The notes under the pieces: model-generated
The model's input: only the letters and a program-made list of their open reading frames with translations
Told to the model about the DNA's origin: nothing
The model's database searches: none
In this document: positions 9,816 to 21,918 of the stretch, piece after piece
Numbering within the stretch: the stretch's first letter is position 1
Layout of the letters: each line of letters starts with the position of its first letter
From: Corynebacterium xerosis NBRC 16721 = ATCC 373
Lineage (GTDB): Bacteria > Actinomycetota > Actinomycetes > Mycobacteriales > Mycobacteriaceae
Assembly: GCF_001552415.1 (NCBI RefSeq)
Contig: NZ_BCRD01000002.1
Location: 1-64,000, forward strand
Length of the DNA: 64,000 nt
Reading direction: 5' to 3'
Translations under genes and position numbers: made by a program

Positions 9816-9841
9816 GGAACCGATTGGCGCCGGGGCGCGTC
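9816..9841 (+). promoter_or_regulatory. ECF-type (SigM-like) promoter of the esx pair
   Basis: GGAAC (9816-9820), 17 bases, then CGTC (9838-9841) matches an ECF sigma promoter. In M. tuberculosis the SigM consensus is GGAAC-N16-18-CGTC, and SigM is known to induce esx genes. The surrounding bases from GATGG to GCGTC are almost identical to those at 16825-16853, upstream of the unknown operon. Transcription would begin near 9849, giving a leader of about 140 nt before the first esx gene. Confidence 0.75.
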
Positions 9842-9991
9842 CAATCATGTGGCGGCCGGAATGAACGGGATCCGGTTGCCCGGCAGAAAACACGGGAGTC
9901 CTCCAATGGCGATCGGCCGGCGATGGGACTCCACCGGAATCCACGAAAGTGCACGACAAAGCGCGGAAAAGCGCGAAAGAGGGGGAATCAC

Positions 9992-10321
9992 ATGAACGGC
10001 GGGGTTTTCACCACCGAATCAAGCACCATGACCACCACGGCGGGCGACGTCGACGGGGTCAACCAGGAAGTCTCCGGCGAGCTGGCGCGTCTGCGCGGCG
10101 TCGTCGACGGGCTGGCGGGGGATTGGAAGGGTCAGGCCAAGCTGGCGTTCGACGACGTCATGCTGCGGTGGGACGAGGCGGCGGCGAAGTTGTCCGGCGC
10201 GCTGACCGACATCGCGGAGAACATCCGGGCCAACGCGGGCAGCTTCGACGCCGGCGAAGAGTCCGGTGCAGCCGACTTCAACCGCGTCGGAGCAGCCGGC
10301 GGCGGGCTGCTCAACCTGTAA
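9992..10321 (+). CDS. esxU: WXG100 family secreted protein, EsxU position
   Basis: A 109-residue WXG100 protein with the WKG turn (DWKGQAKLAF) between two predicted helices, typical of Esx substrates exported as heterodimers. ATG 9992 follows GGGGGAATCAC; the open frame extends upstream without coding character. It is the first of two esx genes 52 bases apart, after the Rv3446c-like gene, as Rv3445c (esxU) is in M. tuberculosis. The C-terminal tail (GAAGGGLLNL) lacks an obvious YxxxD/E export signal, so the partner probably carries it. Orthology is by position. Confidence 0.85.
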   Translation: MNGGVFTTESSTMTTTAGDVDGVNQEVSGELARLRGVVDGLAGDWKGQAKLAFDDVMLRWDEAAAKLSGALTDIAENIRANAGSFDAGEESGAADFNRVGAAGGGLLNL

Positions 10322-10373
10322 GACCAACGCACACCAACAAGCACCAATCGGTTTCACGACCAGGGGGAATCAC

Positions 10374-10664
10374 ATGACCGACACCATCCGCTATCAGTTC
10401 GGCTCCATCGCCACCGGCGCCGCCGACATTCGCACCACCTCCGGGCACATCCAGACCCTGCTCGGCGACCTGAAGGCCCGCATCGCGCCGATGACCTCCA
10501 CTTGGGAAGGTGAATCGGCCGTCGCGTACGAGGAAGCCCAGCGCGAATGGGACGAGGCCGCCGGCGAGCTCAACCAGATCCTCGACACCATCGCCCGCAC
10601 CGTCGAAGAGGGCAACGACCGCATGTCCGACATCAACCGCCGCGCCGCCGCCAGCTGGGGCTGA
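10374..10664 (+). CDS. esxT: WXG100 family secreted protein, EsxT position
   Basis: A 96-residue WXG100 protein with the WEG turn ([14 protein letters not shown]) and length typical of ESAT-6/CFP-10 proteins. ATG 10374 follows an identical GGGGGAATCAC site to that of the upstream esx gene, consistent with co-translation of a one-to-one heterodimer. It matches Rv3444c (esxT) by position, just before rplM. A strong terminator follows at 10730. Confidence 0.87.
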   Translation: MTDTIRYQFGSIATGAADIRTTSGHIQTLLGDLKARIAPMTSTWEGESAVAYEEAQREWDEAAGELNQILDTIARTVEEGNDRMSDINRRAAASWG

Positions 10665-10729
10665 TCGGCAACCACGCAACACGGCACCATCGCTCGTTGG
10701 CTTTGCGACGGGCCGGCGTGCCGTACGAC

Positions 10730-10783
10730 GGGCCGGCGCCACCGCTCCCACCCGGGACACGGTGGCGCCGGCCCTCCTGTTTT
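10730..10783 (+). terminator. Rho-independent terminator after the esx pair
   Basis: A perfect 15-bp inverted repeat, GGGCCGGCGCCACCG (10730-10744) and its complement (10760-10774), with a 15-base loop, is followed by TCCTGTTTT. It separates the esx genes from rplM-rpsI. A copy of the interspersed GCTTNNCGACG motif lies just before it at 10700. Confidence 0.85.
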
Positions 10784-11016
10784 CCCGCGGCCCGGCCCAG
10801 GCCAACGCGTTTTGGTCCCCGGCGCCCCGACCGGTAGAGTTGACCCTCTGTGTGCACGCAGTCTCCCGCACGCGCACGACGCATGGCCTCCTGCGGTGGC
10901 CGTCGTCAAGCGAAAAGCGGCGAGCATCACCTCCCCGGGTCTCCACCGGCCGCCGGGGGCAGGGCACGCGGCGCGCATCGGCCGGCAGAATCACACGGAC
11001 CCGTAAAGGAGTCATG
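10784..11016 (+). promoter_or_regulatory. Promoter and long leader of the rplM-rpsI operon
   Basis: A -10-like TAGAGT at 10835-10840 gives a leader of about 165 nt before rplM. Long leaders are common in ribosomal protein operons, where they can carry autoregulatory structure. I see no coding frame and no obvious protein-binding hairpin here. The promoter is read by eye. Confidence 0.4.
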
Positions 11017-11460
11017 TTGTCTACTTTCCACCCCAAGGACGGTGACATCGAGCACAAGTGGTACGTCATTGACGCCACTGACGTCGTGCTCGGTCGCCTC
11101 GCCACCCACGCCGCCGACCTGCTGCGCGGCAAGGGCAAGGCCTACTTCGCCCCCAACGTCGACTGCGGCGACCACGTCATCGTGATCAACGCCGACAAGA
11201 TCCACATCTCCTCCAACAAGCGGGACCGTGAGATGCGCTACCGCCACTCCGGCTTCCCGGGTGGCCTGAAGTCGATGACCCTCGGCCGCTCCCTCGAGCT
11301 GCACCCCGAGCGCGTCATCGCCGAGGCCATCGAGGGCATGATGCCGCACAACAAGCTGTCGCGTCAGTCCATCAAGAAGCTTCACGTCTACGCCGGCTCC
11401 GAGCACCCCTACGCCGGTCAGAAGCCCGAGAACTACGAGATCAAGGCGGTGGCGCAGTGA
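11017..11460 (+). CDS. rplM: 50S ribosomal protein L13
   Basis: Ribosomal protein L13, 147 residues, an early-assembly 50S protein. The sequence [19 protein letters not shown] and the motif [10 protein letters not shown] are diagnostic. AAAGGAG is five bases before TTG 11017 but only two before ATG 11014, so TTG is the better-spaced start; ATG 11014 would add one residue. The stop overlaps the rpsI GTG, so the two are translationally coupled. Confidence 0.96.
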   Translation: MSTFHPKDGDIEHKWYVIDATDVVLGRLATHAADLLRGKGKAYFAPNVDCGDHVIVINADKIHISSNKRDREMRYRHSGFPGGLKSMTLGRSLELHPERVIAEAIEGMMPHNKLSRQSIKKLHVYAGSEHPYAGQKPENYEIKAVAQ

Positions 11461-12026
11461 CCAACCCCCAGGACACCAACGAGGCCCAGGTCGAGAACAC
11501 CGAGGCCACCTACGACGACGTCCAGGCTGCGGCCGAGGCCGCCACCGAGGACTTCACCTCCACCATCGGCGACGCGCTCGTCGATGAGACCGCCGAGGTC
11601 GAGGGCGACGAGACCGTCGCCGCCGAGCCCGCCGTCCTGGATCGCCCGATCCAGACCGTCGGCCGCCGCAAGCGCGCCATCGCGCGCGTCAACGTCACCG
11701 CCGGCACCGGCAAGATCACCTGCAACGGCCGCGACATCGAGGATTACTTCCCGAACAAGCTGCACCAGCAGGAGATCAAGGACCCGCTGGTCCTGCTCGA
11801 GCGCGAGAACCAGTTCGACATCGCCGCCAACATCAACGGTGGCGGCCCGTCCGGCCAGGCCGGCGCCCTGCGCCTGGCCATCGCCCGCGCCCTCAACGAG
11901 TACAACCCGGAGGAGCGCGGCCAGCTGAAGAAGGCCGGCTTCCTCACCCGCGACGCCCGCGCCGTCGAGCGCAAGAAGGCCGGTCTGCACAAGGCCCGCC
12001 GCGCGCCGCAGTACTCGAAGCGCTAA
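11457..12026 (+). CDS. rpsI: 30S ribosomal protein S9
   Basis: Ribosomal protein S9, 189 residues. The core starts around residue 62 ([14 protein letters not shown]) and ends with the universal basic tail RRAPQYSKR, which reaches toward P-site tRNA. The first 60 residues are an acidic extension rich in Glu, Ala and Thr, known from actinobacterial S9 proteins and absent from the E. coli protein. The GTG start overlaps the rplM stop. Confidence 0.96.
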   Translation: MTNPQDTNEAQVENTEATYDDVQAAAEAATEDFTSTIGDALVDETAEVEGDETVAAEPAVLDRPIQTVGRRKRAIARVNVTAGTGKITCNGRDIEDYFPNKLHQQEIKDPLVLLERENQFDIAANINGGGPSGQAGALRLAIARALNEYNPEERGQLKKAGFLTRDARAVERKKAGLHKARRAPQYSKR

Positions 12027-12143
12027 ACCGAAGCTTCTGCTTCAGGCGCCGCCGCCGGTTCGCCGGGGGTGGTGCAGTGCCGCCGGTTCGTTCCGATGGC
12101 CCGCACGGCCGCCGGCTCGTTCAGGCGGCCAGCTTCACCGAAA

Positions 12144-12179
12144 CGCCCTGTCCCGGGTTCGCCCGGGGTGGGGCGTTTT
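12144..12179 (+). terminator. Terminator of the rplM-rpsI operon
   Basis: An imperfect stem, CGCCCTGTCCCGGG (12144-12157) against CCCGGGGTGGGGCG (12162-12175), with a short loop, runs directly into TTTTC. It lies about 120 bases after the rpsI stop. Confidence 0.7.
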
Positions 12180-12351
12180 CGCGTCGGCGTGGCCGGGGTC
12201 TGCGGGATCTGAGGGGTCGGAGGCGCCGGCCGTGCCGGACCTGCCAGATCTGCCGGACCGAAGGTTGGCCCGCGCAGAAAGAGGCCGGGTGAACAGAAAG
12301 TGGTGGTGTGCCACGTCTTTCTGGTCGCCTGGCATCTTTCTGCGAGATCGA

Positions 12352-12428
12352 GCCTCGCCAGTGCCTCGCCAGTGCCTCGTCAGTGCCTGGTCTGTGCCTG
12401 GTCTGTGCCTGGTCGGCGCCCGGCCGGA
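12352..12428. repeat. Seven-copy 11-bp tandem repeat
   Basis: Seven consecutive 11-base units with consensus GCCTSGYCDGT are visible: GCCTCGCCAGT twice, GCCTCGTCAGT, GCCTGGTCTGT twice, then two degenerate units. They lie in the 590-base gap between rpsI and the UvrA-like gene and are not in a coding frame I can support. Such minisatellites tend to vary in copy number between strains. Confidence 0.8.
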
Positions 12429-12523
12429 ACTTCGTCAGTGCCCCTTCGGTGACTGGTCGATGCCTCGGAGGGCAGAGCGGGCACGGTGGGGGACTGCGGA
12501 CACTGTGATCGCCCGCGCCCACG

Positions 12524-12594
12524 GCAAAAACACGTCTTATGAACAGATGCACCTGCTGGGAAGCGATGTATCCGTCAGCTCGACGTGTTTTTGC
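12524..12594. repeat. 13-bp perfect inverted repeat in the rpsI-uvrA-like gap
   Basis: GCAAAAACACGTC at 12524-12536 is repeated in inverted orientation at 12582-12594, with 45 bases between. The T-rich side could act as a weak terminator for either converging gene. The long loop, and its lower GC content than its surroundings, also fit a small degenerate mobile element. No open frame of note is inside. The rest of the gap (12180-12619) shows nothing else I recognise. Confidence 0.6.
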
Positions 12595-12619
12595 GCCCGA
12601 TTGACGCACGTGCCCCCCG

Positions 12620-15124
<2,505 letters not shown>

Positions 15125-15351
15125 GGGTCCTCCGGGGTGGGGCGGGACGGTCCGGGCCGGCGCGCCGATCGGGGTCGGGCGCGGGGCGGCGGACGGGAAC
15201 GATCCATTGTCCACCGGTTGGGGGTGAGTCGGCAACGGTCGGCGCGGGTCGCTGGTGTGGGCGGGCCCCGCGGGTGGCACAATGTCGGGATACGGAAATC
15301 CGGCGTTGCGAACCCGGCGCCGGCACCCGACGATCAGGAGTTGCATCTGAC

Positions 15352-16695
15352 ATGGCCCGTCTCTTCGGCACCGACGGTGTCCGCGGTCTCGCGAACAAGA
15401 CCCTCACCGCGCCTTTGGCGATGAAATTGGGGGCCGCGGCCGCCACCGTCCTGACCCGGGGATCGAACCCTGCCAAGCGCCGCCCGACGGCGATCATCGG
15501 CCGCGACCCGCGCGTCTCCGGCGAGATGCTCGCCGCCGCGATGGCCGCGGGCATGGCGTCGAAGGGCGTCGACGTGCTGCGCGTCGGCGTGCTGCCGACC
15601 CCGGCCGTGGCGTACCTGACCGACGATTACGGGGCCGACATGGGTGTCATGATCTCCGCGTCGCACAACCCGATGCCCGACAACGGCATCAAGTTCTTCG
15701 CCGCCGGCGGCACGAAGCTCGACGACACCGTGGAGAAGGAGATCGAGCACGCGCTGCTGCACCTGGAGGACGACGGCCCGACGGGCACCGGCGTCGGCCG
15801 GGTCATCGAGGAGGCCCCGGACGGCCTGGACCGCTACCTGTTCCACCTGGCCAAGGCCGTGCCGTCGAAGATCGACGGCATCCGCGTGGTGGTCGACTGC
15901 GCCAACGGCGCCGCCTCCGAGGCCGCGCCGCTGGCCTACGCCGCCGCCGGCGCCGAGGTGGTGGCCATCCACAACTCGCCGAACTCGTACAACATCAACG
16001 ACGGCTGCGGTTCCACGCACATCGACGTGCTGCAGAAGGCCGTCCTCGAGCATGGCGCCGACCTGGGCCTGGCCCACGACGGCGACGCCGACCGCTGCCT
16101 GGCCGTCGACTCCGAGGGCAACGTCATCGACGGCGACCAGATCATGGCCGTCCTGGCGGTGGCCATGAAGGAGCAGGGCCTGCTGCACCACAACACGCTG
16201 GTGGCCACGGTGATGTCGAACCTGGGCCTGAAGCTGGCCATGCAGGACAACGGCATCGAGCTGCGCACCACGAAGGTCGGCGACCGCTACGTGCTGGCCG
16301 ACCTCAACGCCGGCGGCTACTCGCTGGGCGGCGAGCAGTCGGGGCACCTGGTCATCCCGGATTTCGCCACGACGGGCGACGGCACCCTGACGGGCCTGTA
16401 CCTGATGTCGCGCATGGCGAACACCGGCAAGTCGCTGGCGGAGCTGGCGTCGGTGATGACGGTGCTGCCGCAGACCCTGATCAACGTCCCGGTCTCGGAC
16501 AAGGCGGCCATCGCGGACGCCGCCGAGGTCAAGGACGCCATCGCGGCCGCCGAGGAGCAGCTGGGCGACACCGGCCGCGTGCTGCTGCGCCCCTCGGGCA
16601 CCGAGGAGCTCTTCCGCGTGATGGTCGAGGCCCCGGATGCCGAGACCGCCCGCCGCATCGCCGGCGAGCTCGCCGCGGTGGTCGCCGCGGTGTAG
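15352..16695 (+). CDS. glmM: Phosphoglucosamine mutase
   Basis: GlmM, 447 residues, interconverts glucosamine-6-phosphate and glucosamine-1-phosphate on the way to UDP-GlcNAc for peptidoglycan. The sequence starts [12 protein letters not shown]. The active-site phosphoserine loop [10 protein letters not shown] places Ser104; the metal loop DGDADR is near residue 243 and the phosphate-binding [12 protein letters not shown] near 414. AGGAG lies eleven bases upstream of ATG 15352. Synteny with Rv3441c and proximity to glmS agree. Confidence 0.96.
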   Translation: MARLFGTDGVRGLANKTLTAPLAMKLGAAAATVLTRGSNPAKRRPTAIIGRDPRVSGEMLAAAMAAGMASKGVDVLRVGVLPTPAVAYLTDDYGADMGVMISASHNPMPDNGIKFFAAGGTKLDDTVEKEIEHALLHLEDDGPTGTGVGRVIEEAPDGLDRYLFHLAKAVPSKIDGIRVVVDCANGAASEAAPLAYAAAGAEVVAIHNSPNSYNINDGCGSTHIDVLQKAVLEHGADLGLAHDGDADRCLAVDSEGNVIDGDQIMAVLAVAMKEQGLLHHNTLVATVMSNLGLKLAMQDNGIELRTTKVGDRYVLADLNAGGYSLGGEQSGHLVIPDFATTGDGTLTGLYLMSRMANTGKSLAELASVMTVLPQTLINVPVSDKAAIADAAEVKDAIAAAEEQLGDTGRVLLRPSGTEELFRVMVEAPDAETARRIAGELAAVVAAV

Positions 16696-16727
16696 TGCCC
16701 GCCAGCTTCGCCTGCACGCTTCTTTTT

Positions 16728-16774
16728 GCTTGACGACGTCCCCGCGTTCGCGCGGAGGCGTCGTCAAGCTTTTT
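16728..16774 (+). terminator. glmM terminator built from an inverted pair of the GCTTGACGACG motif
   Basis: GCTTGACGACG (16728-16738) and its exact complement (16759-16769) enclose a further CCGCG/CGCGG stem with loop TT, followed by TTTTTC. It stands 33 bases after the glmM stop. The arms are copies of a short motif scattered through the whole window, so this terminator appears to be assembled from a repeated element. Confidence 0.9.
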
Positions 16775-16827
16775 CGTGCCCGAATCGGGCCGTTCACCCC
16801 CGGACGGCCCACCCGGGGAAAACGGAT

Positions 16828-16853
16828 GGAACCGATTGGCCTCGGGGCGCGTC
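16828..16853 (+). promoter_or_regulatory. ECF-type (SigM-like) promoter of the 16.9-18.9 kb operon
   Basis: GGAAC (16828-16832), 17 bases, then CGTC (16850-16853) repeats the -35/-10 arrangement found before the esx pair. The block GATGGAACCGATTGGC is identical at both sites, as is the GGGGCGCGTC that follows after two changed bases. The probable transcription start is near 16861, about 50 bases before the first ATG. Confidence 0.75.
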
Positions 16854-16911
16854 TAAAGGGAACGTCAGGCATCGACGAGCGATGACGCGCGAGCGGAGGG
16901 GGAGAATCGGC

Positions 16912-17253
16912 ATGAACGGAAACATGGGTGCGCCGGGGGATGGCGTGAGAATGTCGGGGGACCGGGTGGCGGGCGTCGCCGCCGAGGTGACCGGGCGGGC
17001 CGTGGCGGGTGAGGGATCGTGGGCCGCGGTGCCCGGGTTCCGGCCAGTGGCGGCGGGGGCGGCGTTCCTCGACCGGGGTGCACGGCTGGAGGCCGCGGTG
17101 GAGGCGATGCGCGGCCGGGGGCGGCGTGCGCATGACGGGTTGTCGGACTACGCGCCGGCGGTGGCCGCGCAGTTCGCGGCACTGGACGGCGTGGATGCGT
17201 CGTCGGGGTCGGCCGTGGGCCGCATCGGGGTGCCGGGCGGTGAGCGGGCGTGA
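16912..17253 (+). CDS. Unrecognised small helical protein (Rv3440c position), possible T7SS-linked
   Basis: A 113-residue protein, MNGNMGAPGDGVRMSGDRVA onward, starting at ATG 16912 after GGAGGGGGAG. It has no signal peptide or membrane helix. Two predicted amphipathic helical stretches flank a segment with a conserved-looking Trp (GSWAAVPGF), loosely reminiscent of small ESX-associated proteins of the EspC type, but I cannot claim membership. It occupies the position of Rv3440c, is driven by the SigM-like promoter shared with the esx genes, and overlaps the next gene by four bases (GTGA). Function unknown. Confidence 0.75.
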   Translation: MNGNMGAPGDGVRMSGDRVAGVAAEVTGRAVAGEGSWAAVPGFRPVAAGAAFLDRGARLEAAVEAMRGRGRRAHDGLSDYAPAVAAQFAALDGVDASSGSAVGRIGVPGGERA

Positions 17254-18614
17254 ACGGGGGATTCGTCAGCACGGGGGCCGCGGGGCTCGGGGCGGTGCTC
17301 GGGGCTGCCGACGCGTGTGCCGTGCCGTATGGGGCGGCGCCGGTGGCTCCGGTGGCCGTGCCGGAGGTGACCATGGCGGCAGCTGCGGTCGACGGATTCG
17401 ACCCGGGAGCGTTTTCCGCGGTGGCCGACGGCGTGGACCTGGGGTGCCTCGGGGCGGCGGGCAATGGGGCCGTTGACTTCGCGGGATTGGGCGGTGCTGC
17501 CGCCGAAGCGATGTCCGATGCGGTGGGGGCCGCGGATGTCGCGTGCCTGGGGCAGTGGAGCTCGGCGGCGGACGCGGGATTCGGCGTGCGCTGTGCGGGC
17601 GACGCCGCCGGGGGAGTCGCGGCCGCGGCCGATGAAGCGATGCGCGGGGCCATCGGCGCCGCCGGCGGCGTCATCGGCGGTTGCGAGACGGTGGCCGCCC
17701 TGCCGGGGGTGGGCCCCGGGGCGGCGCAGGTGGCGGGTCAGGTGTCCGGGGCGTTGGTCCAGTGCGTCAACGGCATCATCGCCGCGCGTGATGCGTGCGT
17801 CGGGGAGGTCCTGGACTGCGCGATCGCGGACGTCGAGACGTGCGTCGCGGAGTCGGACATGGCGCCGGTGCCGGAGTGCCCGGACGTCGTCGCCGATGAG
17901 TGCCCGCCGGTGGCGGGAGCGGGAGCCGGTGCGGGCACGGGAGCTGGTGCGGGCGCGATGACGCCGGTGGCGGTCGGCACGGCGCCCGCACCGCCGGCTG
18001 CGCCGGGCCCGGGGATCGGGCAGATCGTCGGCGGCATCGTTGGGGGCATCGTCGGGGAGGTGACCGCCCAGGTCGGCGGTTCGATCACCGGGGCCGTGTC
18101 TGGTGCGGTGTCCGGTGCGGTGAACGGTGCCGTCAACGGGACGGGAGGCATCGGCGCCGGAGGGATGCTCGACCTGTGCATGCCCCCGACCGCCGCGGAG
18201 TGCCCGTCCGCGCCGGTGGAAGCCGTGCCCGCGGAATGCGCACCCGCACCGGCGGTCGACGAGTGCGCGGAACCAGAACCCGCACCTGAGCCCGAGCCCG
18301 AACCCGCCCCCGCACCCGAGCCGGAGCCGGAGCCGGAACCAGCACCCGCGCCCGAGCCGTGGGAGCCGCCGCCTCCGGCCGGGAAGCTGGAGAACATGAA
18401 CATCGCGGGTGACACGGCAACGGCGGAACCTGCACCGGCGCCCGAACCTGCACCTGCGCCGGCAACGCCGACCAATCCGGTGCAGGCCCCGCAGGCTCCC
18501 GCAGCTGAAGCGCCGGGCCCCGACGCCGGTTCGGGCCCCGACGCCGGTTCCGGTTCCGGTTCCGGAACCGGCTCGGGCACGGTGCATGCGCCGTCCGCGG
18601 GCGGGTGGTCCTGA
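17250..18614 (+). CDS. Ala/Pro/Cys-rich glycine-zipper protein (Rv3439c position), function unknown
   Basis: A 454-residue protein from GTG 17250. Residues 1 to about 240 are Ala/Gly-rich with many Cys (about 15 in the whole protein), unusual for a protein with no signal peptide. Around 250-300 a glycine-zipper stretch (GQIVGGIVGGIVGEVTAQVG, then SGAVSGAVNGAVNG) suggests membrane or self-association. From about 340 there is a long Pro-Glu/Pro-Ala repeat tail, ending in Gly/Ser. It matches the description and position of the Ala/Pro-rich Rv3439c. Together with its promoter this makes it a candidate type VII secreted or surface protein; that is inference. Confidence 0.75.
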   Translation: MNGGFVSTGAAGLGAVLGAADACAVPYGAAPVAPVAVPEVTMAAAAVDGFDPGAFSAVADGVDLGCLGAAGNGAVDFAGLGGAAAEAMSDAVGAADVACLGQWSSAADAGFGVRCAGDAAGGVAAAADEAMRGAIGAAGGVIGGCETVAALPGVGPGAAQVAGQVSGALVQCVNGIIAARDACVGEVLDCAIADVETCVAESDMAPVPECPDVVADECPPVAGAGAGAGTGAGAGAMTPVAVGTAPAPPAAPGPGIGQIVGGIVGGIVGEVTAQVGGSITGAVSGAVSGAVNGAVNGTGGIGAGGMLDLCMPPTAAECPSAPVEAVPAECAPAPAVDECAEPEPAPEPEPEPAPAPEPEPEPEPAPAPEPWEPPPPAGKLENMNIAGDTATAEPAPAPEPAPAPATPTNPVQAPQAPAAEAPGPDAGSGPDAGSGSGSGTGSGTVHAPSAGGWS

Positions 18615-18910
18615 TGGAGGCTCCGGCCGGCATCGACCCGCTGAAAAGGGCGCGGTACGACGCAGCGGTCCAGCGTTATCACGACGCGGTGGCGATCCAC
18701 CGCGACCGCCTCGAATCGGAACTGCGCAAGGCGAAGGACACGATCGCGGAGCTGTCGCGCACGCCCGATAAGAAGCGCCGTCACGACGGTGAAACGGCAC
18801 GCGACGGCAACCCGGGAGCCAACGCTGGGACGGCACGCGACCACGGGAACGCACGCCCCGGCGCAGCCGCCGCCGGACCCGTGCGGTCGATTCTCAACAA
18901 GGGCGGGTGA
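18614..18910 (+). CDS. Small coiled-coil protein, third gene of the SigM-like operon
   Basis: A 98-residue hydrophilic protein whose ATG 18614 overlaps the previous stop (TGATG); GTG 18605 is an alternative start. Residues about 10-45 form a strongly charged predicted coiled coil (DRLESELRKAKDTIAELS), followed by a basic, Gly/Ala-rich disordered tail ending RSILNKGG. No family recognised. Tight overlap implies co-translation with the preceding two proteins. Confidence 0.65.
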   Translation: MEAPAGIDPLKRARYDAAVQRYHDAVAIHRDRLESELRKAKDTIAELSRTPDKKRRHDGETARDGNPGANAGTARDHGNARPGAAAAGPVRSILNKGG

Positions 18911-18927
18911 GGCGGGGACGGCGGCGT

Positions 18928-18965
18928 CGCAAAGCAAGAACCCGCCGCACGAAGGCGACGGGTTC
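18928..18965 (-). terminator. Terminator of the alpha/beta-hydrolase-fold gene
   Basis: Read on the minus strand, GAACCCGTCGCC-TTCGTG-CGGCGGGTTC forms a stem with one mismatch, followed by TTGCTTT. It begins 19 bases after the stop of the minus-strand gene. Its tail contains one copy of the GCTTNNCGACG motif (18925-18935). It may also stop the converging plus-strand operon. Confidence 0.75.
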
Positions 18966-18983
18966 AATCAGGGGCGGGACCGG

Positions 18984-19841
18984 CTACTCGTGCGGCTGGC
19001 CCGCGATGGGGTGATACGCGGTTTCCGGGAGCTGATCGCGCAGCCACTCCAGGCTGCGGTTGGTGACGCCCTTCATCTTGGTGTCCGGCTCGGCGAAATC
19101 GGAGTACTTCTTGTCGCCGCCGACGGTGGCCAGGATGAACCCGGTGATCGCCGCACGGGCGATCTCCTGCTGCTTCACGCTCGACTTGGAGAAACCGAGG
19201 AGGCGGCGGCCCAGCGAGGTCTCGGAGAAACCGGCCTGCTCGGCGTCGTCGACCTCGCGGAAGATCACGTCGCCCGCCCAGTTGACGGCCAGGCGCTTCG
19301 GGTTGCCGCGATCGAGCCACTGGTTCTCGCCGGGGCCGAGCACCAGGCCCGGGCAATCGACGTTCGTGGCGGCGGCCTCCGCCGACGGTGCGGTATCGGC
19401 GGGGTAAACGCAGGTGACGGACTTGATGTGGCCGCGGCCCGCGGCGGCCAGCACCGCGGCGCCGGCGCCCATGCCATGACCGGCCAAGCCCAGCTTCGCC
19501 GGGGAGACGGTCACCTCGCCTTCACCCAACCGCACGCCGCCGAGGATCTGCAGCGCCGACTCCAGATCGTTGGCCAAGCCCCGGTGATCCGGGACGAAAC
19601 CGGTCTCGGTGTTCGGCGCGGCGACGGCGATGCCCCACGACGCCAGGTGGCGCAGAGTCGCATGGTAATCCTCGACCGGCGCGCGCCAGTCGTGCCCGAA
19701 CGCGATGCCGGGGACGCCCTTGCCCTTCGCCGGCGTGTACACGACGCCGGGCAAACCGACGTAGGAAAGATCGCCGACCAGGACGCGGTGCGGGCCGCGC
19801 TTGGACAGGTTGGAGACGAGGGTCTTCAGATTCTCAGCCAC
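18984..19841 (-). CDS. Alpha/beta-hydrolase-fold protein lacking the nucleophile Ser (Rv3438-like)
   Basis: A 285-residue cytoplasmic protein of dienelactone-hydrolase type: a PGIAFGHDW oxyanion-side strand and an expected nucleophile elbow near residue 125 that reads GHGMGAG, with Gly where the catalytic Ser should be. A residue corresponding to the acid is near the LVLGPGENQW strand. Without a nucleophile it may be a binding or scaffold protein, or use another residue. It starts at GTG 19841, is convergent with the SigM-like operon and matches the position and orientation of Rv3438 beside glmS. Confidence 0.75.
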   Translation of the reverse strand: MAENLKTLVSNLSKRGPHRVLVGDLSYVGLPGVVYTPAKGKGVPGIAFGHDWRAPVEDYHATLRHLASWGIAVAAPNTETGFVPDHRGLANDLESALQILGGVRLGEGEVTVSPAKLGLAGHGMGAGAAVLAAAGRGHIKSVTCVYPADTAPSAEAAATNVDCPGLVLGPGENQWLDRGNPKRLAVNWAGDVIFREVDDAEQAGFSETSLGRRLLGFSKSSVKQQEIARAAITGFILATVGGDKKYSDFAEPDTKMKGVTNRSLEWLRDQLPETAYHPIAGQPHE

Positions 19842-19944
19842 GCAGCCAGCATATCGGCAATGGTGAACCCCATGTGCGCCACCACGGGAAACCCGGCGGG
19901 GAATTTCCGCGCATCTCGATGCGAAAAACGGGTCCGGGCGCGTT

Positions 19945-19950
19945 TATGCT
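19945..19950 (+). promoter_or_regulatory. -10 box of glmS, leaderless transcript
   Basis: TATGCT ends seven bases before the glmS ATG at 19958, and no ribosome binding site lies between. Transcription would begin at or next to the A of ATG, a leaderless mRNA, which is frequent in actinobacteria. Confidence 0.6.
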
Positions 19951-19957
19951 GTCAGGC

Positions 19958-21832
<1,875 letters not shown>

Positions 21833-21918
21833 TTCCGCCCGCTTTTGCGCTTCAGGTCGGCTCGGGCCGGGGCCCGGGCTGCTTCACGACGGTCCGCGTC
21901 CCGGCCCTTCGCCGTTTT

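Noticed and set aside
19861..19957. A glmS ribozyme upstream of glmS
   Set aside because: The -10 box places transcription start at the ATG, and no pseudoknotted structure is visible; the ribozyme is a Firmicutes feature.
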